Shown in pieces: positions 34,700 to 44,479 of a DNA stretch of 64,000 bases. Below the pieces are notes generated by a model that worked only from the letters and a program-made list of their open reading frames with translations, was not told where the DNA came from and did no database searches. The position numbers were made by a program, and so were the translations under genes. Each line of letters starts with the position of its first letter. The stretch's first letter is position 1. The DNA comes from Isoetes taiwanensis (taxonomy: Eukaryota > Streptophyta > Lycopodiopsida > Isoetales > Isoetaceae): contig JAJEKV010000018.1 in the NCBI GenBank assembly GCA_021234155.1, positions 17,055,415-17,119,414 on the forward strand, given 5' to 3'.

Positions 34700-37600
34700 G
34701 AAAAAATCAAGAGCTTGAATTCCAAAGCTATCTCTCGATGTGGGCGATTAAAGGGTAGCATAAAACATGGTCCTCGTCTTCAAACTCTTCGGTCTCACAT
34801 ATTTTACATAAGCGTTCTTCTACAGATCTTAGCCCATCTCAGGTCTCAATTTCCGGCTTATGAGACCCGATTCGTACCTAGCCGCCGGGCATCTGAGACT
34901 TAGGTATATTCGATATCAAATAGAGTTGGCTTTCACCGTTATCATGGGATTGACATTTTTTCCTGCATCATTCTCTTTCACGGGTTTGCCCACATGTGTT
35001 GCATTGCTTGCTTCTCTAGCATGGCTCAAATTTCATCTTTCTCGAGTGCCTGGTTACCCCCATCTAGCGCCCCAAGCTAATAACTTGTTCTTCCATTACG
35101 GTGAGATAATCGGGTTGTATCTTGAGCATTCACCTGTTAAAGAAGTTTATTGCCGGTATAAACCTTCTAACTCCAAAGGTAGCAGGGCCTACTTCGCCAA
35201 GCATGTCGGATAAAGGGATTTGAGATCTAATGCCGAAGTTCTTCTTTTTATGAAGAATTTTTGACCGCTTCAACTGGCTTCCGGCTTGGCGAAATCTGGA
35301 CCCCAGATTGGAGCACGTCTGACAAAGACCACCGGCTGTACTGGTGTTTTGAAGAGAAGCTTCTTCAAATTCGGTCGCGTGAGTGATGCCTTATTGCATT
35401 TAGCTAGCATGCTATATAGTGCCGCTTTCACTTTGAAACTCTTCTATTAATGCGATTTTCCAAGCGTAGTTGGATGCCATGTCAATCCCCAAATATTTAT
35501 ATGACTCAACTATTTCAAAGCTCTCCCCTGTAGGTGAAATCGGCCTTTCTCTTGAGCCAAAGACCATAATTTTAGACTTTGTGATTAATGGTCATCTTCT
35601 TTCTTTGCCCACGTAAGTCGGCTAAGTGATTGAGATGCTCTTGCAATGCTTTTTCTTCTTTGGCAATTAGAACTACATCGTCGGCATAGAGGAGGAGTGT
35701 AGGATGTAGCTGCCTTGATTTTGTCCCGCTAGTGATACGGGCGTAGCCAATCATCTAGTTCATCAATATAGATGCCAAATAGAGTGGGGGATAAAGGGCA
35801 TCCCTGCCTTACTCCTATCGTGCTCTTCAAAACTGAATTGCTCTCTACGGAGATTGTTATCGAGAACCAAACATATAGTTGAGATACCGCCTCTCTAATT
35901 TCTTTTGGGGACTCAGAAGTTGAAACAATCTATCACCAAGATCTTTACGAGGAACTGTATCAAACGCCTTAGAAAAGTCAATGAATGCTAGATACATGGA
36001 AGAGTTTGGTGTTTTAGCTTTCTCAATCACAGCCCGGAGTGTGAGGACATGATCAATGGTGTTATGATCACATCGGAACCCTGCCTGGTATTGTGAGCGA
36101 AGCCGCTTTGCTGCCATTTACTAAGCTTGTTCTCAAGAAGATCTGCCTGAATTTTTGAGAAAATCGCCAATAAGAATGGTTCTATAATTTGCCGCCACCT
36201 TGTGATTTCCTCCTTTATGGATTGGGTGTACTCGGTTGAGTTTCCAACTGAGAGGCAGTCCCTGGGTGAGGCTTAAGTTCAGCAATTCTGTTAAGATTTC
36301 GTGAGTCTTCTCTCCACCCCATTTTAAGAGCTCTATGCATAAACCATCAGCATCTGGAGCCTTATTATTTGCTAACTTGGATAGGCATAGTTCTACCTCT
36401 GCGACAGTAAAAAGTGTTTCAGATGGAGCCATAATAGGCATGCTGGTAACGCCTTCCCTTTCATAAATATCCTTGACTAATTTTAGCAGAGCATCATTAT
36501 CAAGGCTATTATGTGTATGGCTATCTTTAAGCATGTTCAGAACCGTTTAGGTTTCTTTAGGAGGCGATCGGATAATGTCTTGCCTTTCGCCAAAATAGAG
36601 TCTTTTTTGTGCCTTATGAGGCGTTTATACCATGCGGGCTTGTACACACAGTTATGATGCAGTTTACTTCGGGCAACTTGGCATTCAGCATCCCACCAAG
36701 AGTTGCAAGGAATGCCTCTCCTGTGCATTTTCGTGAGACCAAAAGTTCCAGTTGCAGCATTCAATATGTGTTCTTGGAGCAGCTTTGCATCTTTTTCTAT
36801 TTCTCCTGACCATATTGCATCTGTAAGCAGTCCCTCCAGGTGCTCTCTATACTCGACATGATGCTCATAGTCTACCCCGATCCTTATTAGGAATTTGGGG
36901 CCTGCTTCAATGTTTTTAGCATGTGCTTGAATATCATGTGCAAGGGGTGCATGGTCGATTCGGCATAAGATCTCCTATAGAGAAATCCCCGATTTGGTCT
37001 TTGTTTCCGGCTAATGAGATAGTCAATAGTACTTGCACTGGTGATTACGGTAGGTGAATTTGCTGTTCGATAGATTGAAGGGCTGAACTCCATTTAGTAT
37101 TTTGAGTTTGCGGTGATGCATAACTCCAAGAGTTTTTGTCCCCTATCATTTGAAATTGATCTGCTGAAATTACGATTTGTACAATGGGTCTTCGAGCTCA
37201 TCTAAATGCAGATTTGTGAGGTTTTCAAAAACATTTGCTTGTTGGTTGCTTGTGCGACCGTTAAAGTCTCCTATAACAAAGATTTTACCTTGAGATGAAT
37301 AATCCAGAATATCCATGCATAGGCTCTCAAATGGATTTTCCTTGTCATGATCTGGTTGTTTGTAAATCTGGGAGGATTCAGGAGCAAAATAGCATATGGC
37401 AAAGACCATTCTCGCAGAGTTTAACCTATATGTATTGTTTTTTGGGATCCTTCTTCCAGACTTCCATATCAAATGCAGAGTTAGATCTTTTGTATAAGGC
37501 AATACCTCCATGTCCACGACCTGCGCCTGGTTTCTTATCATTTTCAACATGTCCTAACAGCTCAAAACCAAGAATGTCTGGAAGAGAGCGTGTTTTGTGG

Positions 37601-37707
37601 TGCCAGGTTTCTGTAAAGCAGACTAGATCTTGATGTTCCCAAACTGCAAAAGTAGCATTCAGTTTAGCCTGAGATAGTCCATGTGTGTTCCACAGACTGA
37701 CCCTCAA
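34700..37707 (-). pseudogene. LINE-A ORF2: endonuclease and reverse transcriptase, frameshifted
   Basis: The endonuclease begins MRVSLWNTHGLSQAK (37707) with FTETWHH, then HGGIALY, FVIGDFNGRTSNQQ (37290-37250) and STIDYLISR (about 37030). The reverse transcriptase has LSKLANNKAPDADG (36385-36345), NRVHPIHKGGNHK, SQYQAGFR, AFIDFSKAFDTVPRKDL (35990-35940) and the catalytic YADD box (LLYADDVVLIA, 35690-35660). Frame changes near 37550, 37170, 36530 and 36120 break the chain. A Cys/His motif near 34760 closes the ORF. The RT motifs keep their catalytic residues, so the decay is recent or moderate. Confidence 0.85.
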
Positions 37708-37719
37708 GGCCCCTATTTC

Positions 37720-38475
37720 CTATTTGTGCTTCTTACTTGTGATTATGGCTTTACCTCCCTTATCAAGATACGCCACCAATCCTTCTTCCCTTGCAGTTTT
37801 CACCTTTGCCCATTCCGCTTTCCTTATCTCCTGTTGTCCTGGGGTAAGATCTATATCTAACCAAACCTTTTCGCCCTTGAGAGCAGCTCTGTTATGCATG
37901 ACTCTATCTCTGGCTTCCTTGCTCTGAAATCTGACCAAAATTGGTCGGGTATATGGTCCTGGTTTCCCTAGCCTGCATGCTGTTGTATATAGAGGATCAT
38001 GTAACCTCATTGTGGTAGCAAAGAAATTCCTAACTGTGTCATTGATGTCTTCTCCATCAATCTCATGGAGGCCAGAGATTTTCAAGTTTCTTGCCCGTGC
38101 TTCTTGGTCTAGTTGTTCCGAAGAGATCTCTGCGTGATAAATTTTCATCTGTTCTTTGACCTCAGCATGATGAATTTTCATCTGTTCTTTGACCTCAGCA
38201 TGATGAATTTTCATCTGTTCTTTAGTAGACTCCGCTACTAGGGAAGCAAGCTTGATTTCTAAAGCTGTGATCTGCGCTCTGAAATCGTAGGTCTGTTTAT
38301 CAGATGATAATTCCGATTTCAGGTTCTCAGAATTTTGGGCCATTAGATTGAGCATTTCTTTGATGCCCTTAACTTCTGATCTCAACGTTAATACCTCGTT
38401 CTTCAATTCCAGCATCACAGATAGAAGGTGAGCCGTGTCTCCCTCATACTCCATGGCTTTCTTCTTAGGCGGCAT
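37720..38475 (-). CDS. LINE-A ORF1 protein, coiled coil plus RRM-like domain
   Basis: An unbroken 251-residue frame. Residues 1-130 are helical and heptad-like, including three head-to-tail copies of an 11-residue unit, KEQMKIHHAEV (third copy KEQMKIYHAEI). Residues 130-250 match the L1-type ORF1p RNA-binding region: ARNLKISGL, then ACRLGKPG, then PILVRFQSKEARDRVM and a basic C-terminal segment. In L1-type elements this protein trimerises, binds element RNA and acts as a nucleic-acid chaperone. Most angiosperm LINE ORF1 proteins instead carry a CCHC knuckle, so this type is uncommon for a plant. The stop nearly abuts the ORF2 start at 37707. Confidence 0.85.
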   Translation of the reverse strand: MPPKKKAMEYEGDTAHLLSVMLELKNEVLTLRSEVKGIKEMLNLMAQNSENLKSELSSDKQTYDFRAQITALEIKLASLVAESTKEQMKIHHAEVKEQMKIHHAEVKEQMKIYHAEISSEQLDQEARARNLKISGLHEIDGEDINDTVRNFFATTMRLHDPLYTTACRLGKPGPYTRPILVRFQSKEARDRVMHNRAALKGEKVWLDIDLTPGQQEIRKAEWAKVKTAREEGLVAYLDKGGKAIITSKKHK

Positions 38476-38914
38476 ACGAAAAGCTCGGAGGCGCCAAACT
38501 GGCGCGCCTCAATATATAAATACACTATGTATGTTACTATAATGAAAGCCAACATTCCGGTCCGTATAAAAGTAGCAGCCAAAAAGCACGTTTGATTATT
38601 TGCATTGAACTTTTTTATGCAACTTGAACACCATTTATATGTGCAAAGAGATTGGAGCCCTAATAACCTTTGCAATTTTCTCCTGCATTTGTCACAACCT
38701 TCGTAACCTTATGAAATGCACTAACATTAAGATGGGATTCACAACGAGGTCTTGCCTTCGAAGCAACTTATACAAGTTAACTTTCTTTGATGGGAGTTAA
38801 TTGCTTTCAAGTTTCGCTACACAATGACATCAAACATAAGCAATGACATCAAACATAAGTTTTGGCCAACTTAATATTATGGCAGTTATATCATGTGTCC
38901 GATTTATGGATAGA

Positions 38915-40138
38915 ATGTTTTTTTTTAATTGAAAGATGCTTTCATTCATAATGGATTTATGTATACAACTTAATTCTATGTGATATCAAAACCTCCACAA
39001 CTTGACGACTGTGCAGAGTTAATCACATAGCAAGATTAAACGTGCCATACGTCACAACTGACTAAAGAAAGAATCCCATAGTTGACGAGCCATTCTTTGA
39101 TCTTTCGCAGCTTGAACCTGTTTACTCAGTTTAGATTTAAGAGATATCAAGATCCTGGAGGAATGCGTGTAATTCTGTGAGAAGACAAAAGCCTTGCGTC
39201 TCTTCCAAATAATCCAAAGCAGCCATCCCTTACACAAATGCACAGCATCCCTTTTCAATGCAGACCATCCTCTAGGATAAATTCCCAGCACTACATTTAC
39301 AACTGGGCTAGATAATTCAAAAACTTCTTTCACTCGGTCCCAAGCTGCTTGGATGTCTCTGCATTCTATAAAGCAATGCTCAATAGATTCCTCCGTACAA
39401 TCACACATAGGACAGATAGGGCTAACTTGTGAGTTGAATCTGCTGACCACAATGTTAGTTCTTAATGCCCTGTGTATTATCTGCCATGTGAGAACTTGCA
39501 CTTTGGGGGGAAGACGATTCTTCCATACCTGTTTCCACATATGCTTCAAATCCCCTTCCTCACTTTGCAAGGACCACTTCGGCGATAACTGTAATACCTC
39601 GTTGAAATGAAGAAGTTTGTAGCAAGAAGAAACTGAAGGGTGCTCGTGCAAAGCTTCATGAGATGTCACAAAATCCCCCACCAGTGGTATTGCATAATAC
39701 ACGACCGACCGCCAAATTGCTTCAATCTTGTGGACGCACCTCAAATTTTTGTTTGAAGTCTTCCCATGATAAAAGCACCCCCTGTGAGCACCAATCGCCA
39801 ACAAAATTGATTCCACGTGATGACCACCTTCTCTGAGTCCTCATATCCACTAGAGAAAATAGGGGCTTTGGATCCCCATCCGTTTCTATGGCTAACCACC
39901 ACACCGGCATTGCGATGGAGTGGCAGTTCACTACATTCAGATGCCATAAACCCCTCACTGATTCCCATGCTTTAAGTAATCCTTTCAACAAAGGTGAAGC
40001 CCCTGAGAAAGGTTTTAATTTGTAAAAGAGAGCCCATGGCAACTCCACTTTCATGGTGACTTTGTCGCATGAAATGCAATGTAAAAGTGATTGTTTCAGC
40101 AGCTGAGTACCAGGGGAATTCACCTGCCCATTCAACAC
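38915..40138 (-). mobile_element. LINE-B, 3' part (zinc-binding RT tail, poly-A end)
   Basis: The frame 39816-39052 is the reverse-transcriptase zinc-binding domain of plant L1-type LINEs: MWKQVWKNRLPPKVQVLTWQ, then CPMCDCTEESIEHCFIEC, then GWLLWIIWKRRKAFVF. An upstream frame at 40138-39722 carries the preceding connection region. A 3' untranslated stretch ends in a run of A (minus strand) near 38918. The 5' part of the same LINE resumes at 55159, beyond the inserted LTR element; the join is marked by the duplicated AACAC. Confidence 0.88.
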
Positions 40139-41683
40139 TGTGACGTTCCAGGATAATGTACGGTATGAATACGTATATTATACTGACACGTCACTAGTAC
40201 ATGTCGACTTAGACGACATGTACGCATCGACCATAAAGGGGTAGTACCCTAGGGTACAACCTTGTGACCCATTATATTGCACATCTTAAGGCCACATGTG
40301 AATATAACACCCTTTTGCCATGTGGCAATAGCCCATTGACCAAAAAGGGCCCAGCCCTAAATTCGTGGGGATAAAGGGGCATAAACCCTAAAAGGGGAAC
40401 CCTTTCAGTTCCCAGCTCCCATAAATTGGATTGGGCGGCATTGGGCGTCTTCGGCGTGAAATGATGAGGAGAGGAAGGAATTCCCTTAGTGGCGGCTCGA
40501 TCCAAGCAAAGCAATCGAGATTCAGCAGCATGGACGCCTTCAGAGGAGTGGGAGCCAGCCAAGAAGCGGGTTAGTGGTTGATCCGATAGTTAGATCCGAG
40601 TTTTCAGCCCTCATTCCATAGGGTTAGTATTCATTCTTAGCTATAGGCGACCCCTACAGCCTAAGAATGATAGATACTAACAAAGGAACCTAACCATGTA
40701 TGATTAGGTAGATTAGAATAGATATGTTCTATTGTTTCAGTTCTATTGTGATGATGTTTTGACATTCCATGCGCCACTCTTGTGTATTGGGAAGGGGAGT
40801 AGAGACCCGTGAGCCCAAGTAGTTGTATGATCATAGTTTTGGCCCATTAATTCCCACCATGCGGCTCGTGCATAAGAGCCCTTTGGTTGTGGGGCGGAGC
40901 TAGACCCTACCGACAAGGGAGGTCTTGTCCAATCACGCTTGATCCTCCGGTGTGCAAGCGACGCCGGGAACGTTGTGAACCAGGCCTAACACCTGGGCAC
41001 CGCGGAGGGCAGGGTATGGGCTTCGACACCTCTTGGGCGAGCGCGTCGTCTTCTAGTGGTTCAAGTCGTAATGAAGCAAAGTGGCTCTGCGGCTCGCCTC
41101 GCGGATTGGCATGAACCTTCTTGAGGGGAGTGATCCCCACCGCCTCATCGGGCTGGGGAGATGCAACCCAAGAGCGCGTTAGCCCCTCCGTGGCTACTCA
41201 CCAGCACTCACGGTCATGCTCCAATACTCTTGACCTATCCCAAAGTATGCATGCGAGGGGGGCGGATGGAGTGGATTACCCAACGGCCATGTTCCTATGC
41301 CGGTACCAATCCATTTTGCCATGAATTTCATGCGCATTGCTATCTGGAGATCCCAAGCCGTCAGTCGATCCCCATCAGTCCGAGCTTGGGTAGGATCTTC
41401 TCTATGTTATGTTGATGTACTGATGTGTGATGCAGCTACTGTGATATGGTGGACCACCCTTCGAGGTGGGTATGTTATTATTGATTGATGTCATGTGCTC
41501 ATGTTTGTTTACGCGTTGTTAGGTCGATCGAGGGAGGCGGGATGAATGACACGCCCATTCTTCCCCGTCGGGTTCTTGGCCACCATCGAGAGCCCGATGT
41601 TAGGTGGACGGCCTCACATCGCCAGGCGATCTTTGGGAGGTTGTATACGATCGGGGCATCGTATATGAGTTGGGGCCGTCACA
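40139..41683 (+). repeat. 5' LTR of copy 1
   Basis: It is 1545 bp, bounded by a 7-bp inverted repeat TGTGACG...CGTCACA. Most of it realigns to 51720-51887 plus 53776-55158. The 3' LTR shows many small deletions relative to this one, so the insertion is not recent. A CTCATTCCATAGGG/GTTAGTATTC-type leader segment and GC-rich 3' half are shared with copy 2 more weakly. Confidence 0.9.
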
Positions 41684-41684
41684 A

Positions 41685-41698
41685 TGGTATCAGAGCTC
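41685..41698 (+). promoter_or_regulatory. Primer-binding site, initiator-Met tRNA
   Basis: TGGTATCAGAGCTC begins one base after the LTR end (CACA, A). TGGTATCAGAGC is complementary to the 3' end of plant initiator tRNA-Met, the usual primer of plant LTR elements. Confidence 0.9.
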
Positions 41699-41940
41699 TG
41701 ATCTTGGCAGACCAGGATCGAGCACTGACTGAAACCCTATAGGAACTAACTCATCTAGACATTCAGTCTTGGAGGTAAAAAAGCCCAAGCACAAACCTCG
41801 AGTAAGCGGGGAAAATTTTTCTTCCGGGGTAGAGTTAGTAATTATCTAGGATTAGGATAATTAGAGAACATAGGTAAGATAGAACAAGCATTTAAAACAC
41901 TTAAGAGAGCCTACTAAATTTCAAGCACTTTCGGCCGATA

Positions 41941-42007
41941 CCTCCAAGAGTGCGCCAGGGGAGCATGTTAGGTTGGACCTAATGGGTCTCTCACAAGACT
42001 CTTAGAG
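41941..42007. repeat. Stem-loop 1, upstream of the histone-like ORF (degenerate)
   Basis: It keeps CTCCAAGAGTGCGCC on the left, GTTAGGTTGGACCTAA in the centre and GACTCTTAGAG on the right, but the lower part of the right arm is changed. Confidence 0.75.
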
Positions 42008-42165
42008 TAGTCACCCCATATGAACCCTAGAACTTGGCCTTAGGAACTCCAAATGGTAAAATAAAAGATGAAATCCCAATCAAAAAAAAAAAAAGGCTCG
42101 AAATAGCTAGAATTATATGTTAAAACATCGAAAAACATTAAGTACAAGTCACTTTTGGAACAATG

Positions 42166-42232
42166 CCTCCAAGAGTGCGCCAGAGTATAGTTAGGTCCCA
42201 ACCTAACCCCCTCCTCGCGCACTCTTAGAGGC
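42166..42232. repeat. Stem-loop 2, upstream of the histone-like ORF
   Basis: The outer stem pairs GCCTCcAAGAGTGCGC with GCGCACTCTTaGAGGC, with one mismatch. The inner stem pairs GTTAGGT with ACCTAAC around CCCA. The intervening bulges are purine- and pyrimidine-rich. Confidence 0.9.
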
Positions 42233-42375
42233 GTCCCTAAAAGTGACCTCAAAAATTGATCATAACTTACTCAAGGGGTAAAAGTAATAATAGAATCTTG
42301 CTTAAAATGCTTGAATTAGTGGGAAACGACATGTAAATTGTATAAATTGGATGTGTTGGAGCAGAGAAGGCCAAT

Positions 42376-42443
42376 GCCTCCAAGAGTGCGCCAGAGCATA
42401 GTTAAGTCCCGACCTAACCCCCTCCTCGCGCACTCTTAGAGGT
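42376..42443. repeat. Stem-loop 3, upstream of the histone-like ORF
   Basis: It is nearly identical to stem-loop 2, with GTTAAGTCCCGACCTAAC in the inner stem. It starts about 250 bp before the histone-like ATG. Confidence 0.9.
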
Positions 42444-42623
42444 GTTCGAAGGAACAGGACCAAACAAGACCCCAATTTCATCCAAGATGGGGAGATTTTC
42501 GCCAGCAAACCATATAAATTACGGGACATAGGCTCATTTTTTAGGGTTTCTCACGTGATTCCGCGAGCTCCTTCCGAGAGCCGATCTTTTGGCGCCCTGC
42601 TCCGAACTAAACGCTGTCGCACA

Positions 42624-43124
42624 ATGGCTAGAACAAAACAGACCGCCTGTAAGCCCAAGAAGGATGATAAGCCCAGCGCACAAGTACTCGCCGCCGAACA
42701 GAAGCTCAAAGATGCTGACGAGAAACTGAAGGCTGACATGGAGAGGCGGCCTAGGTACTATAGAAACTTCGAAAAGAGGCGCAGGAAAGAAGAAAAAGCC
42801 AGGAAGAAAGAAGAAAAGGCAAGAAGAAGAGAAGAAAGGGCCAAGAGAAAGGAGGAGAAGGCGAGAAGGAAAGCGGATGAAGAAATTGCAGAGGCGGAGG
42901 ATGATCAATGGCGGGAGCTGAGGACTAAGAATAGGGAGGAACCCGACCCGAAAGGAAAAAGGGTAATGATGAAGAACCCCCGCCTAAGAAGAGGAAGACT
43001 CGACCGAACCAGTCATAAACGAACCAACCGGCTTAACAACCGCCAGCCTCGCCGAAGACATCGGAGATGTAGCGACTTTTGGACTCGCTTTTCTGAACCG
43101 GAGAATCCTCACGAAGTAGCCTAA
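42624..43124 (+). CDS. Histone H3-like ORF of copy 1, tail and charged region
   Basis: The first ATG of the frame has a strong context (ACAATGG). After Met removal the N-terminus reads ARTKQTACKPKKDDKPS. Canonical H3 starts ARTKQTARKSTGGKAP, so the seven residues that carry R2, T3, K4 and T6 are identical, R8 is Cys and K9 is kept. About 20-40 residues later comes a long Lys/Glu/Arg-rich helix (KARKKEEKARRREERAKRKE), unlike any host H3. The frame closes at 43124; the reading continues in other frames (43205-43330, then 43360-43788) into an H3 fold. So the present copy has two frame breaks, or an intron I could not define. It lies between the PBS and gag, outside the standard Ty3/gypsy gene set. 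Confidence 0.85.
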   Translation: MARTKQTACKPKKDDKPSAQVLAAEQKLKDADEKLKADMERRPRYYRNFEKRRRKEEKARKKEEKARRREERAKRKEEKARRKADEEIAEAEDDQWRELRTKNREEPDPKGKRVMMKNPRLRRGRLDRTSHKRTNRLNNRQPRRRHRRCSDFWTRFSEPENPHEVA

Positions 43125-43359
43125 CCCTCGCCCCGACACGACGCACCCCTGTGAAGAAGACCCACCACCGTGACCCGTAGAGACACGTGTTGACCTACCC
43201 GTAGTTGCCTCCACCATTCTTGGAATGGCAAGAAGCAAAGAGACTTGACGCAGAAAAAGCAGCTGGAAAGAAGGCAACCAAAACAGCCCGGGACTCGTAC
43301 ACTTTAGGGCCCGAGAGAAGGTACAAAAAGAGCTGGCAGAATATACCTTATACAAGAAG

Positions 43360-43788
43360 ATGCACGACGAGTACGCAGCCTACTACGAAGCAAACAGGGT
43401 CAGAGTTGTCGAAGAAGGGCGGCCAACTCGAGAAGCATTCCAGCTCAAACCTCCACCAGAACTGCCAGAACCCCCCAAGAAGCTTATGAAGAGATCTCAA
43501 GACTCCCCTTTTGCAAGAGCCCTGAGAGAAATCCGCCACTTCCAAAGGAGCTACGGATTTCTGATCCCGAGAGCAGCATTCCAGAGGTTCGTGCGAGAAA
43601 TCTTGTGGGAATTCGACCCCAACAAACGAGTAACTAACGACATGTTACTCGCTTTACAAGAAGCAGCAGAGATGGAGGTAGTGCAACACTTCGAGGACTC
43701 ACTGGCGTGCACGCTCCATGCAAAAAGGGTCACACTTCAACCAAAGGACATGAAGTTAGCCAAGTACATCAAGAGGACAGATAAATAG
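43360..43788 (+). CDS. Histone H3-like ORF of copy 1, histone-fold domain
   Basis: An unbroken 142-codon frame ending in a complete H3-type histone fold. Residues ALREIRHFQRS correspond to H3 alpha-N. FQRFVREI is alpha-1, LLALQEAAEMEVVQHFED is alpha-2, and HAKRVT with PKDMKLAKYIKR is loop 2 and alpha-3. My hand alignment to H3 from its YQKS segment to the C-terminus needs no gap and gives 36 identities in 82 positions. The Cys equivalent to H3 C110 is kept. Loop 1 has the canonical length, without the insertion usual in CenH3. Surface residues differ widely (LWEFDPNKRVTND in alpha-1/loop 1). The stop is at the point where H3 ends. It could enter nucleosomes as an H3 variant or package element nucleic acid; that is inference. 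Confidence 0.93.
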   Translation: MHDEYAAYYEANRVRVVEEGRPTREAFQLKPPPELPEPPKKLMKRSQDSPFARALREIRHFQRSYGFLIPRAAFQRFVREILWEFDPNKRVTNDMLLALQEAAEMEVVQHFEDSLACTLHAKRVTLQPKDMKLAKYIKRTDK

Positions 43789-43926
43789 AAGAGAACTTAC
43801 CTTTTTGTAACTAACAGGGTTATATGTGATGTATGAAAAATTTTGAATAATAAAGATATATAGTCGTTTAAAAATGTGTATTTCATTAGGTACAAGGTCT
43901 GGAGCAAATGCGATATTTTGACCAAC

Positions 43927-43994
43927 GACTCCAAGAGTGCGCCAGAGCATAGTTAGGTCCCAACCTAACCCCCTCCTCGCGCACTCTTAGAGTC
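43927..43994. repeat. Stem-loop 4, downstream of the histone-like ORF
   Basis: Same core as stem-loop 2, but the outermost pairs are GACTC with GAGTC instead of GCCTC with GAGGC, a compensated C:G to A:T change. Confidence 0.9.
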
Positions 43995-44139
43995 ATCCAG
44001 CCAACTGGGCCATTGATTAGCCCTACTTGCTCCAAACGTGGTAAATAAACAAAGAAACTTGCATTTAGGAAGAAAACTAATAGGAATTTACCCCTTCCAA
44101 ATGGATTCTTGGCATCCATTAGACAAGAGATAGGCTATC

Positions 44140-44202
44140 GACTCCAATAGTGCGCCAGAGGCCACTTAGGTCCCAACCTAACACCACAAGACTATTAGAG
44201 GC
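44140..44202. repeat. Stem-loop 5, downstream of the histone-like ORF
   Basis: The stem reads CCAATAGTGCGCC with ACTATTAGAGG. Compared with the others, AAGAG/CTCTT has become AATAG/CTATT, again changed on both sides. The inner stem is TTAGGTCCCAACCTAA. Confidence 0.85.
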
Positions 44203-44479
44203 ATCCCGACCTTTCCAGGTCCATAAGTTGAGCTACACATATCCAAATCGGCCAAAATTTGTTGTATTAGAACCATAAAACTGTAGACAAGTCACTTCTA
44301 GCTTCAAATTAACCCAGAAACATCAGCCTTCATCCCAAATATCAAGAGTTTTAGAAACCCTAAAAATTTTAGGGTACAAATTTCCTATATATACCCTCAT
44401 AACCCCTAAACCTCAACCACGTAATTGTTCCCCAATGATCAAGGCGATCTTCCCCTCCCTCCAGCCCCTGGCCTGCGTT

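Larger units (their letters stand above)
34560..38480 (-). mobile_element. LINE-A, non-LTR retrotransposon, near full length
   Basis: From 5' to 3' on the minus strand: an intact ORF1 with a coiled coil, then ORF2 with AP-type endonuclease, reverse transcriptase and a C-terminal Cys/His motif near 34800-34720 (CKICETEEFEDEDHVLC). ORF2 has several frame breaks. The element ends near 34.6 kb, next to a gttgattatagg-type sequence; no clear poly(A) was found. A 19-bp tandem duplication (caatgacatcaaacataag) lies upstream at 38824-38861, outside the element. Confidence 0.85.

Noticed and set aside
43360-43788. The histone fold as a host CenH3 or host H3 gene lying between elements
   Set aside because: It lies inside LTRs with a target duplication, recurs in copy 2 at the same place, lacks the CenH3 loop 1 insertion and is fused to a charged region absent from host H3.
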